From: JOPF133 sp052144935 | Lineage (GTDB): Bacteria; Acidobacteriota; Terriglobia; Bryobacterales; Bryobacteraceae | NCBI GenBank assembly: GCA_052144935.1 | Contig: JBKQPR010000353.1 | Span: forward strand, 1-6,592 | DNA: 6,592 nt | Direction of reading: 5' to 3' | Shown: positions 1 through 5,187 of the stretch, in pieces | Position numbering within the stretch: the stretch's first letter is position 1 | Layout: every line of letters starts with the position of its first letter | The notes under the pieces: generated by a model | Database searches by the model: none | The model's input: only the letters and a program-made list of their open reading frames with translations | Told to the model about the DNA's origin: nothing | Program-made: the position numbers and the translations under genes

Positions 1-154
1 GGTCCCGCAGTTGCGTACCCGCTCCCTCGGCAACTTCGTTCACCTTCTTCATCACGCGGATCAGGACGCGGACGCCATCGCCCAACAGACTGCTGTCGGT
101 GGGGTGATGGATGTTGGTTTCCACCACTGTGCAATCGACGCGCAGCTTGCGGCC
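1..154 (-). pseudogene. DDE transposase remnant, truncated at its N-terminal side
   Basis: Read on the minus strand, this stretch translates to a typical transposase segment: GRKLRVDCTVVETN, followed by IHHPTDSSLLGDGVRVL and a basic stretch with IRVMKKVNEVAEG. The Asp of VDCTVVET matches the usual position of the first catalytic Asp of the DDE triad, and VVETNIHxPTDSSLL is a familiar signature of IS4/ISNCY-like transposases (family from memory, so tentative). An in-frame TAG at 155-157 lies directly before the homologous part, and nothing transposase-like follows beyond it towards valS. The N-terminal third of the protein is therefore missing, and the C-terminal part lies left of the window. 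This is an inactive insertion-sequence relic ending next to the valS promoter. No terminal inverted repeat or target duplication is visible. Confidence 0.75.
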
Positions 155-203
155 CTACGAACCCGCTCTGGCCCCTCCAAACCCACCTCCCACGCCGTCC
201 CAT

Positions 204-220
204 GCCGGCGGGCCGCCGGC
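204..220. repeat. 17-bp odd-centred palindrome upstream of valS
   Basis: GCCGGCGG, a central G and CCGCCGGC form a perfect 8-bp inverted repeat. It lies between the transposase remnant and the valS promoter, ending 27 bp before the extended -10 motif. It could be a protein-binding site or a hairpin in an upstream transcript, but no T-run follows it, so it is not a standard terminator. In DNA this GC-rich, such palindromes also arise by chance. Nothing else is evident in 155-247. Confidence 0.3.
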
Positions 221-247
221 CATTCTGTCTTCTGACTCCCGCCCCCT

Positions 248-256
248 TGTTATATT
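248..256 (+). promoter_or_regulatory. Extended -10 promoter for valS
   Basis: TGTTATATT fits an extended -10 element (TGn followed by TATATT, five of six matches to TATAAT). It is the only AT-rich spot in the upstream region. No good -35 box is visible at 16-18 bp, which fits an extended -10 promoter. Transcription would start near position 263, leaving only about six bases before the ATG at 269. No Shine-Dalgarno sequence precedes that ATG, so the valS message may be effectively leaderless. This is the only clear promoter in the window and probably serves the whole operon. Confidence 0.5.
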
Positions 257-268
257 GGTATTTTCCCC

Positions 269-2926
269 ATGCAAATTGAAAAAGTGTACGAGCCCCGGCG
301 GTTCGAGCCGCACTGGGCTCAGTGGTGGATCGATTCCGGCATCTTCCGTGCCTCCGCGAAAGCCGGCGGCCGCGTCTTTTCGCTCGTCATCCCACCCCCC
401 AACGTGACCGGATCGCTGCACATCGGCCACATGCTGGAGCACACCGAAATCGATGTCACCATTCGCTGGCGCCGCATGGCCGGCGACAACACTCTGTGGC
501 TTCCGGGTACCGACCACGCCGGCATCGCCACCCAGATGGTGGTCGAGCGCAAGCTCGCCGAAGAGGGCATCAGCCGCCGCGACCTGGGCCGCGAGAAGTT
601 CGAAGCCCGCGTCTGGGAGTGGAAGGCGCAGTACGGCGACACCATCAAGCGCCAGATGGTGCAACTCGGCGCAAGCTGCGATTGGAGCCGCGAGCGATTT
701 ACCCTCGATCCCGGCCTCTCGCGCGCCGTCCGCGAAGTCTTCGTCCGCCTCTACGAAAAGGGCCTCATCTATCGCGGCGAGTACATGGTCAACTGGTGCC
801 CGCGATGCCAGACCGCCATCTCCGATCTGGAAGTGGCCCACAACGACGTCGAAGGCCACCTGTGGCATATCCGTTACCCCATCCACGGCCTGCCCGGCCA
901 GTTCGTCACCGTGGCCACCACCCGCCCGGAGACCATGCTGGGCGATACCGCCGTGGCCGTGAATCCGGCCGACGAACGCTATCGGCACTTGCACGGCAGG
1001 ACCGTCCAGCTTCCGCTCATGGATCGCGAGATCCCCATCATCCTGGACCAAGTGGCCGACCCCGAATTCGGCACCGGCGTGGTCAAGGTGACCCCCGCGC
1101 ACGATCTCAACGACTTCGAAGCCGGCCGCCGCCACAACCTGCCCAGCATCCGGGTGATCGACGAAAACGGCGCCATGACCGCCGCCGCCGGCCCCTACGC
1201 CGGCCTGGACCGTTTCGAAGCCCGCAAGCGCGTGGTGGCTGCGCTCGAAGCCCTCGGCGCACTCGCCAAAGTCGAAAAATACACCCTCAGCCTCGGCACT
1301 TGCCAGCGCTGCAAGACCGTGGTCGAGCCGCTCGTCTCCACCCAGTGGTTCGTCAAGACCAAGCCCCTGGCGGAAAAGGCCATCCACGCCGTCGAAACCG
1401 GCCGCATCGAATTCATCCCCGCCAACTGGGTCAAGACCTACAACGAATGGATGTACAACATCCGCGACTGGTGCATCTCCCGCCAGCTCTGGTGGGGACA
1501 CCGCATTCCGGCGTGGCATTGCGGCGAGTGCCGCGAAATCGTGGTGGCGCGCGAGGCCCCGTCTACCTGCCCGCGCTGCGGCTCGTCCCATCTCACGCAG
1601 GATCCGGACGTGCTCGACACCTGGTTCAGCTCCGCCCTCTGGCCCTTTTCCACGCTCGGCTGGCCGGATGCCACCGAGGATCTGGCCGTCTACTACCCCA
1701 CCGCCCTGTTGATCACCGGCTTCGACATCCTGTTCTTCTGGGTGGCCCGCATGGCCATGATGGGGATCGAATTCATGGGCGACGTGCCCTTCCGCCAGGT
1801 CTACATCCACGGCCTGGTGCGCGACGCCGACCGCCAGAAGATGTCCAAGACCCGCGGCAACGTGGTGGACCCCCTGGTGGTTACCGAGAAGTATGGCACC
1901 GATGCCGTGCGCATGGCTCTCCTGCAGGGCGCCGCGCCGGGCACCGACATCGTGCTCACCGAAGAGCGCATGGAAAGCGCGCGCGCCTTCGCCAACAAGA
2001 TCTGGAACGCGGCCCGCTTCCTGTTCCTGAATATGGAGCGCTCGGGTGTAGAGCCTTGGTTGCCCGTCAGCCTGGAAAGCTTCCTGGCCGAAGCCGATGG
2101 CGCCTCGCTCGAAGTGCCCATCGAGGATCGCTGGATCTTCAGCCGTCTGAACAACTGTGCCGAGCAGGTCAACCGCGCGCTGGAAAACTACCGCTACCAC
2201 GAAGCCGCCCAGATGCTGTGGCACTTCTTCTGGCACGAGTTCTGCGACTGGTACCTGGAGTTGAAGAAGCTGCGTTTCCAGGAAGCCTCCGGTCTGAACG
2301 CGGGATGGCGCAACACGCTGGCGGCTTTCGAGACCGCGTTGCGCCTGCTGCACCCCGCCATGCCCTTCCTCACCGAGGAGCTGTGGCAGCGCCTGGCCAC
2401 CGACCGCCGCACCCGCCCCGTCTCCATCGCCGTGGCGCCCTATCCGCAGTATCGCCAGGACGTCACCGACTACGAGGCTGAGCGCGAGATCGCCATCCTG
2501 CAGGAGGTTGTCACGCTGGCGCGCACGCTACGCACCGAAGGCAAGCTCGACCCCAAACAGCAGCTTGCCGGCGCGCTGTATTCGCGCAATTCGGCGCTGG
2601 AGGTGGCGCGCCGCCACGCGGGCGCCATCCAAAAGCTGGCCAACGTGACCCTGGAATTCCAAGCCGATGCGGCGCCCAAAGCGCCATCCATCCGCTCCAC
2701 CGCCCAGTTCGACCTGGTCCTGCACGTTCCGCAACAGCAGGAAGAGGCTCAGCGCAAGCGCCTGGAGAAGGATCGCGAGCAGCTCGCCAGGAACATCGCC
2801 AATTCCGAGCGCCAGTTGAATGACCAGACGTTCCTGAGCAAGGCGCCGCCGCAGGTGGTCGAGAGCCTCCGGCAGAAACTGGCCAACTACCGGGAGCAGT
2901 TGGGGAAGATCGACGGCGCGCTATGA
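269..2926 (+). CDS. valS: Valyl-tRNA synthetase (ValRS)
   Basis: This enzyme charges tRNA-Val with valine in the cytoplasm and edits mischarged threonine. It is 885 residues long, normal for bacterial ValRS. The class I signatures are present: HIGH at 51-54 within NVTGSLHIGHML, and KMSKT at 524-528 followed by RGNVVDP (Thr replaces the last Ser of KMSKS, a conservative variant). The CP1 editing domain shows TTRPET at 217-222 and GTGVVKVTPAHD at 268-279. Two sets of Cys pairs suggest zinc sites: C177/C180 with C345/C348, and C418/C421 with C434/C437. The anticodon-binding domain begins near DRWIFSRL (620) and includes FCDWYLELKK (658 on). The C-terminal arm, about 828-885, is a coiled coil with the family motif FLSKAPPQVVE. 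The ATG at 269 gives the expected N-terminus (KVYEPRRFEPHW); the next Met, at residue 55, would remove HIGH. It is the first gene of the operon. Confidence 0.98.
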   Translation: MQIEKVYEPRRFEPHWAQWWIDSGIFRASAKAGGRVFSLVIPPPNVTGSLHIGHMLEHTEIDVTIRWRRMAGDNTLWLPGTDHAGIATQMVVERKLAEEGISRRDLGREKFEARVWEWKAQYGDTIKRQMVQLGASCDWSRERFTLDPGLSRAVREVFVRLYEKGLIYRGEYMVNWCPRCQTAISDLEVAHNDVEGHLWHIRYPIHGLPGQFVTVATTRPETMLGDTAVAVNPADERYRHLHGRTVQLPLMDREIPIILDQVADPEFGTGVVKVTPAHDLNDFEAGRRHNLPSIRVIDENGAMTAAAGPYAGLDRFEARKRVVAALEALGALAKVEKYTLSLGTCQRCKTVVEPLVSTQWFVKTKPLAEKAIHAVETGRIEFIPANWVKTYNEWMYNIRDWCISRQLWWGHRIPAWHCGECREIVVAREAPSTCPRCGSSHLTQDPDVLDTWFSSALWPFSTLGWPDATEDLAVYYPTALLITGFDILFFWVARMAMMGIEFMGDVPFRQVYIHGLVRDADRQKMSKTRGNVVDPLVVTEKYGTDAVRMALLQGAAPGTDIVLTEERMESARAFANKIWNAARFLFLNMERSGVEPWLPVSLESFLAEADGASLEVPIEDRWIFSRLNNCAEQVNRALENYRYHEAAQMLWHFFWHEFCDWYLELKKLRFQEASGLNAGWRNTLAAFETALRLLHPAMPFLTEELWQRLATDRRTRPVSIAVAPYPQYRQDVTDYEAEREIAILQEVVTLARTLRTEGKLDPKQQLAGALYSRNSALEVARRHAGAIQKLANVTLEFQADAAPKAPSIRSTAQFDLVLHVPQQQEEAQRKRLEKDREQLARNIANSERQLNDQTFLSKAPPQVVESLRQKLANYREQLGKIDGAL

Positions 2927-2945
2927 GGCGACGCGCTATGAGGCG
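2917..2945. repeat. 14-bp tandem duplication across the valS stop
   Basis: CGCGCTATGAGGCG occurs at 2917-2930 and again at 2932-2945, a period of 15 bp. The first copy contains the valS stop codon inside ATGA, so the duplication adds a second ATGA at 2938-2941. Because the period is a multiple of three, the ATG frame reads MRRRAMRRR. It looks like a slippage or small tandem duplication event at the end of valS. Confidence 0.85.
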
Positions 2946-3015
2946 GAGAACCAAGTCGTTCACCGCGAGACTAGTGGGGCAGGCGCTTTCGCCTGCCAAC
3001 TCGGCGCACCTATGA
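2923..3015 (+). CDS. Possible 30-codon bridging frame between valS and nadC
   Basis: An ATG at 2923 overlaps the valS stop as ATGA. Its frame stays open for 30 codons and ends in a TGA at 3013-3015 that overlaps the nadC start as ATGA (3012-3015). The peptide would begin MRRRAMRRRTKSF and end QALSPANSAHL; it is basic at the front and resembles no family I know. The second half is simply the REP-like hairpin read as codons, so the peptide itself is probably not conserved. There is no strong Shine-Dalgarno sequence before it or before nadC. If translated, it would carry ribosomes from valS straight to the nadC start. A chance open frame is a serious alternative. Confidence 0.25.
   Translation: MRRRAMRRRTKSFTARLVGQALSPANSAHL
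2974..2997. repeat. REP-like palindrome between valS and nadC
   Basis: GGCAGGCG (2978-2985), the loop CTTT and CGCCTGCC (2990-2997) make a perfect 8-bp hairpin, preceded by GTGG. It ends 14 bases before the nadC ATG. There is no T-run after it, so it is not a classical intrinsic terminator, and the genes downstream have no obvious promoter of their own. The same layout (GTGGG, purine, CAGGC, short loop, GCCTG, pyrimidine, CC) recurs in the repeat array further on, with two base pairs exchanged on both arms. This suggests a dispersed palindromic repeat family. Confidence 0.6.
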
Positions 3016-3821
3016 CCCCCATCGTCCGCCTGGCCCTCGAAGAAGACATCGGCCCCGGCGACATCACCACTCGCGCCTGCATTCCCGAAGCGCAACTTGC
3101 GCGCGGCCATTTCCTGGCCCGCGAGCCTCTGGTCGTCGCCGGCCTCTCGCTGCTCGACGAAATCTACGACCAGCCCGTAGAGAAGCTCAAACGCGATGGC
3201 GACCAGTGCGCCGAGGGCGACATCCTCGCGAGGATTTCCGGCCCGGCGCGCCTGTTGCTGGAGCGCGAGCGGGTGGCGCTGAACTTTCTCCAACGCTTGA
3301 GCGGCGTGGCCACGCTGGCCCGCCAGTTCGCGGACGCCGTGGCGGGCACGGGCTGCCGCGTCCTGGACACGCGCAAGACCACCCCCGGAATGCGGGCTCT
3401 GGAAAAGGCCGCCGCCGCCGCCGGTGGCGTCACCAATCACCGCATGGGACTCTACGACGCCGTGCTGATCAAGAACAACCACATCGCCGCCGCGGGCAGT
3501 GTGCGCAACGCCATCGAGCGGGCCCGCTCCAGTGGGTTGCCCATCGGAATCCCCATCGAGGTCGAAGTCCGCTCCCCCGCCGAACTCGCCGAAGCGCTAG
3601 AGGCCGGCGCCGACCATCTGCTGCTCGACAACCTGACGCCGGCCGAGGCCGCCGAATGGGTGCGCCGCATCGCCGGGCGCGCCACGGTCGAGTTGTCCGG
3701 CGGCATCACGCTTGCGAACATCCGCGCTTACGCCGAGGCCGGCGCCGCTTTCGTTTCGAGCGGCGCTATCACTCACTCCGCCCGCGCCATGGACATCAGC
3801 TTCCGCCTGGAGTTGGCCTAA
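3012..3821 (+). CDS. nadC: Nicotinate-nucleotide pyrophosphorylase (quinolinate phosphoribosyltransferase)
   Basis: It converts quinolinate and PRPP to nicotinate mononucleotide, CO2 and pyrophosphate, the last committed step of de novo NAD synthesis, in the cytoplasm. The protein has 269 residues, close to the usual 270-290. The N-terminus shows the family hallmark LEEDIGPGDITT (9-20). Next come LNFLQRLSGVAT, then DTRKTTPGMR at 119-128 with the basic substrate-binding residues R121 and K122, NHRMGLYD at 142-149 (H143, R144), and K154 in LIKNNH. Acidic residues E183 and E185 (IEVEV) and D206 (LLLDN) line the barrel, and LSGGI and GAITHSA close it. The ATG at 3012 places the first helix as expected. 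No Shine-Dalgarno sequence is seen, so translation may depend on coupling from upstream. The TAA stop overlaps the next ATG (TAATG), with GGAG 8 nt before it. nadA and nadB are not in the window. Confidence 0.97.
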   Translation: MTPIVRLALEEDIGPGDITTRACIPEAQLARGHFLAREPLVVAGLSLLDEIYDQPVEKLKRDGDQCAEGDILARISGPARLLLERERVALNFLQRLSGVATLARQFADAVAGTGCRVLDTRKTTPGMRALEKAAAAAGGVTNHRMGLYDAVLIKNNHIAAAGSVRNAIERARSSGLPIGIPIEVEVRSPAELAEALEAGADHLLLDNLTPAEAAEWVRRIAGRATVELSGGITLANIRAYAEAGAAFVSSGAITHSARAMDISFRLELA

Positions 3822-3985
3822 TGGGCATCGCCCGCCTGCGCAGCGCCTTCCCCGCCGCAGGGCATTCAAACCCCGAAAATCGAGTCCCCCGCCATGCCGC
3901 CGATGTACTGTGGTGGGACAGACCATTGGCCTGTCCGGTGCAGGCCGCCGCGGGCCCGGATTCCGCCAGCCCGGAGCCAGCCTGA
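3821..3985 (+). CDS. Repeat unit 1 frame, 54 codons
   Basis: It starts at the ATG overlapping the nadC stop (TAATG), preceded by GGAG (3809-3812) at a good 8-nt distance, and ends at a TGA sharing its A with the next ATG. The peptide starts MGIARLRSAFP and ends GPDSASPEPA. Among the four copies it alone has Gly2, Gly14 and Glu19. No domain, signal peptide or membrane segment is seen. The start signal is as good as that of birA, so some translation is plausible, but the product is probably a by-product of duplication rather than a functional protein. Confidence 0.3.
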   Translation: MGIARLRSAFPAAGHSNPENRVPRHAADVLWWDRPLACPVQAAAGPDSASPEPA

Positions 3986-4149
3986 TGGACATCGCCCGCC
4001 TGCGCGCCGTCTTCCCCACCGCAGCGCATTCAAACCCCGGAAATCGGGCCCAGCACCATGCCGCCGATGTACTGTGGTGGGACCGGCGATTGGCCAGTCC
4101 GGTGCAGGCTGCCGCGGGCCCGGATTCCGCCAGCCCGGAGCCAGCCTGA
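3985..4149 (+). CDS. Repeat unit 2 frame, 54 codons
   Basis: This is the second copy, joined by TGATG on both sides, with GGAG 8 nt before its ATG. It starts MDIARLRAVFPTAAHSNPGN and ends like unit 1 with SPEPA. It is the most divergent copy in the middle (Ala22-Gln23-His24, Arg35, Ser38), and its palindrome is broken by two mismatches. The frame has nevertheless stayed open and its length is unchanged. Function unknown; translation unproven. Confidence 0.28.
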   Translation: MDIARLRAVFPTAAHSNPGNRAQHHAADVLWWDRRLASPVQAAAGPDSASPEPA

Positions 4150-4313
4150 TGGACATCGCCCGCCTCCCCAGCGCCTTCCCCGCCGCGGCGCACTCAAACC
4201 CCGGAAATCGAGTCCCCCGCCATGCCGCCGATGTACTGCGGTGGGACAGGCCATCGGCCTGTCCGGTGCAGGCCGCCGCGGGCCCGGATTCCGCCAGCCT
4301 GGAGCCCGCCTGA
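4149..4313 (+). CDS. Repeat unit 3 frame, 54 codons
   Basis: This third copy starts MDIARLPSAFPAAAHSNPGN and ends GPDSASLEPA. It differs from the others by Pro7, Arg31 (Trp in the other three) and Ser36. Its hairpin is the only one of the four that is perfectly paired. It shares Leu51 and a CCC codon for Pro53 with unit 4, whereas units 1 and 2 share Pro51 and CCA, so neighbouring units are alike at this end. It has the same TGATG junctions and GGAG spacing as the others. Confidence 0.28.
   Translation: MDIARLPSAFPAAAHSNPGNRVPRHAADVLRWDRPSACPVQAAAGPDSASLEPA
4244..4264. repeat. REP-like palindrome inside repeat unit 3
   Basis: GGACAGGCC, the loop ATC and GGCCTGTCC form a perfect 9-bp hairpin. 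The same positions in unit 1 (3916-3936) carry one mismatch, unit 2 (4080-4100) two, and unit 4 (4408-4428) two. The stem is therefore decaying in most copies rather than being kept by compensating changes within the array. Compared with the hairpin at 2978-2997, two pairs have changed on both arms, which points to a common palindromic family. Confidence 0.6.
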
Positions 4314-4477
4314 TGGACATGGCCCGCCTGCGCGCCGCCTTCCCTGCCGCGGCGCATTCAAACCCGGGAAATCGATCCCACGGCCACGCCGCCGATGTAC
4401 TGTGGTGGGACAGGCCATTGGCCACTCCGGTGCAGGCCGCCGCGGGCCCGGATTCCGCCAGCCTGGAGCCCGCCTGA
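4313..4477 (+). CDS. Repeat unit 4 frame, 54 codons
   Basis: This last copy ends in the TGA that overlaps the birA ATG. It starts MDMARLRAAFP, the closest of the four to the true birA start (MDMARLRSAFP), and alone shares Met3 with birA. After that point the birA-like coding sequence continues one base out of frame: shifted by one, the unit reads RRIQTREIDPT where birA reads RRIEYHPEIDST. This shows that the copies derive from birA and explains why this frame ends as a short peptide. Confidence 0.3.
   Translation: MDMARLRAAFPAAAHSNPGNRSHGHAADVLWWDRPLATPVQAAAGPDSASLEPA
4465..4468 (+). promoter_or_regulatory. Shine-Dalgarno GGAG for birA, repeated at each unit junction
   Basis: GGAG stands 8 nt before the birA ATG at 4477. 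The same GGAG with the same spacing precedes 3985, 4149 and 4313 inside the repeats, and precedes 3821 within the last codons of nadC. Each copy thus carries a complete initiation site with a stop/start overlap. It supports 4477 as the birA start rather than the in-frame ATG at 4222. Confidence 0.6.
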
Positions 4478-5187
4478 TGGACATGGCCCGCCTGCGCAGC
4501 GCCTTCCCCGAGCGGCGCATCGAATACCACCCGGAGATCGATTCCACCATGCTGGCAGCCGCGGGCCTGGAGTTGGGGGCGGTGGTGCTGGCCGACCGGC
4601 AAACCGCCGGCCAGGGCCGCCACGGCCACTCCTGGCACTCCGAACCCGGCCACGGCATCTACTGTTCGGTGGTCCTGGAACCCACGCCCTTCCTCACCCT
4701 GGCTTTGGGCCTCGCCGCGCAGCACGCCATCGTCGAGGCCACCAGCCTGGTCGCGGATCTGCGCTGGCCCAACGACCTGCTGCTGGGCGGCAGCAAGGTG
4801 GCCGGCATCCTGGTGCAGCTTGTCGACGGCCGCGCGATTGCCGGTATCGGCATCAACGTGAACCACACCGCGTTCCCGCCCGAGCTTGCCCGAGAGGCCA
4901 CCTCGCTACGCCTCCACGCCGGCCGTGCCATCGCGCGCGAAGAAATCCTCATCGCGCTGCTCGCGGCCATCGACTCGTTTGCCGCCGAATCCGGCGAAAC
5001 CATCCTGCGCCTCTTCACGCATGCCTCCAGTTACGCCTGCGGCAGGCGCGTGACGGTGGAGCAGCCGGGCGGCACAATCGTTGGCACCACCGCCGGCCTC
5101 GACCCCTCCGGATACCTGATGGTGCGCAAAGACGATGGAACCGTTACCCTGATTGTGGCGGGAGGCGTACGTGCTGCTGGCTCTTGA
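4477..5187 (+). CDS. birA: Biotin-protein ligase without DNA-binding domain
   Basis: It makes biotinyl-5'-AMP from biotin and ATP and transfers biotin to a lysine of carrier proteins such as the acetyl-CoA carboxylase BCCP. It has 236 residues. The winged-helix repressor domain of E. coli-type BirA is absent, so this is a monofunctional (class I) enzyme that cannot act as the classic bio repressor. The catalytic domain shows IDSTM (21-25), the biotinyl-AMP loop GQGRHGHSW (45-53; family consensus close to GRGRRGRxW), RWPND (96-100), GSKVAGIL with K107 (105-112) and GIGINVN (123-129). The small SH3-like C-terminal domain spans about 187-236. The frame is open further upstream to an ATG at 4222, but that extension only reads repeat DNA in another frame. 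The ATG at 4477 has an SD site and gives a normal N-terminus. Its 3' end overlaps the coaX start by 17 bp. Confidence 0.95.
   Translation: MDMARLRSAFPERRIEYHPEIDSTMLAAAGLELGAVVLADRQTAGQGRHGHSWHSEPGHGIYCSVVLEPTPFLTLALGLAAQHAIVEATSLVADLRWPNDLLLGGSKVAGILVQLVDGRAIAGIGINVNHTAFPPELAREATSLRLHAGRAIAREEILIALLAAIDSFAAESGETILRLFTHASSYACGRRVTVEQPGGTIVGTTAGLDPSGYLMVRKDDGTVTLIVAGGVRAAGS
5160..5165 (+). promoter_or_regulatory. Ribosome binding site for coaX
   Basis: GGGAGG lies 5 nt before the GTG at 5171, inside the last codons of birA. It is the strongest Shine-Dalgarno match in the window and fixes the coaX start at this GTG. A TTG at 5153 lies upstream of the site in the same frame and would add six residues (MWREAY) not expected in the family. 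Confidence 0.8.

Larger units (their letters stand above)
3821..4476. repeat. Four tandem 164-bp repeats between nadC and birA
   Basis: Units start at 3821, 3985, 4149 and 4313, and birA itself starts at the fifth position, 4477. Spacing is exactly 164 bp throughout with no insertions or deletions, although pairs of units differ at about 12-21 bases (hand count, 7-13%). Each unit has three parts. About 75 bp resemble the 5' end of birA. A REP-like palindrome follows, then a tail of about 50 bp that is almost invariant and ends like nadC (TTCCGCC, TGGAG, GCCT, ATGG). The 164-bp length is 3n+2, so the reading frame shifts by two with every unit, and each unit forms its own 54-codon frame. No spacers lie between units, and neither transposase genes nor terminal repeats are present. 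The array replaces what was probably a direct nadC-birA overlap. Confidence 0.95.

Noticed and set aside
204..220. Terminator or T-box type leader before valS
   Set aside because: There is no T-run, no specifier or T-box sequence, and the predicted transcript starts downstream of the palindrome.
155..2353. A 732-codon open frame antisense to valS on the minus strand
   Set aside because: Its translation is Ala/Gly/His/Asp-rich without any recognisable family, and it mirrors the GC-rich codon use of valS, which has full-length family motifs. It is a shadow frame.
322..2481. A 719-codon plus-strand frame inside valS
   Set aside because: Arg/Pro/His-rich translation typical of a +1/+2 shadow in GC-rich DNA; valS motifs cover the same region.
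2978..2997. Intrinsic terminator after valS
   Set aside because: The hairpin is strong but has no following T-run, and the downstream genes lack an evident promoter. A palindromic repeat explains it better.
3821..4476. CRISPR array
   Set aside because: The 164-bp units abut directly with no unique spacers, are far too long and divergent for CRISPR repeats, and no cas genes are present.
4477..4700. BirA as a bifunctional ligase and repressor
   Set aside because: The catalytic motifs begin within about 20 residues of the start, leaving no room for the N-terminal winged helix.
3597..4866. Minus-strand open frames through the repeat array
   Set aside because: They read the repeats (RHGG, AGGIRARGG and similar) in antisense, run on into birA antisense, and show no start signals. 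The repeated DNA simply keeps several frames open.
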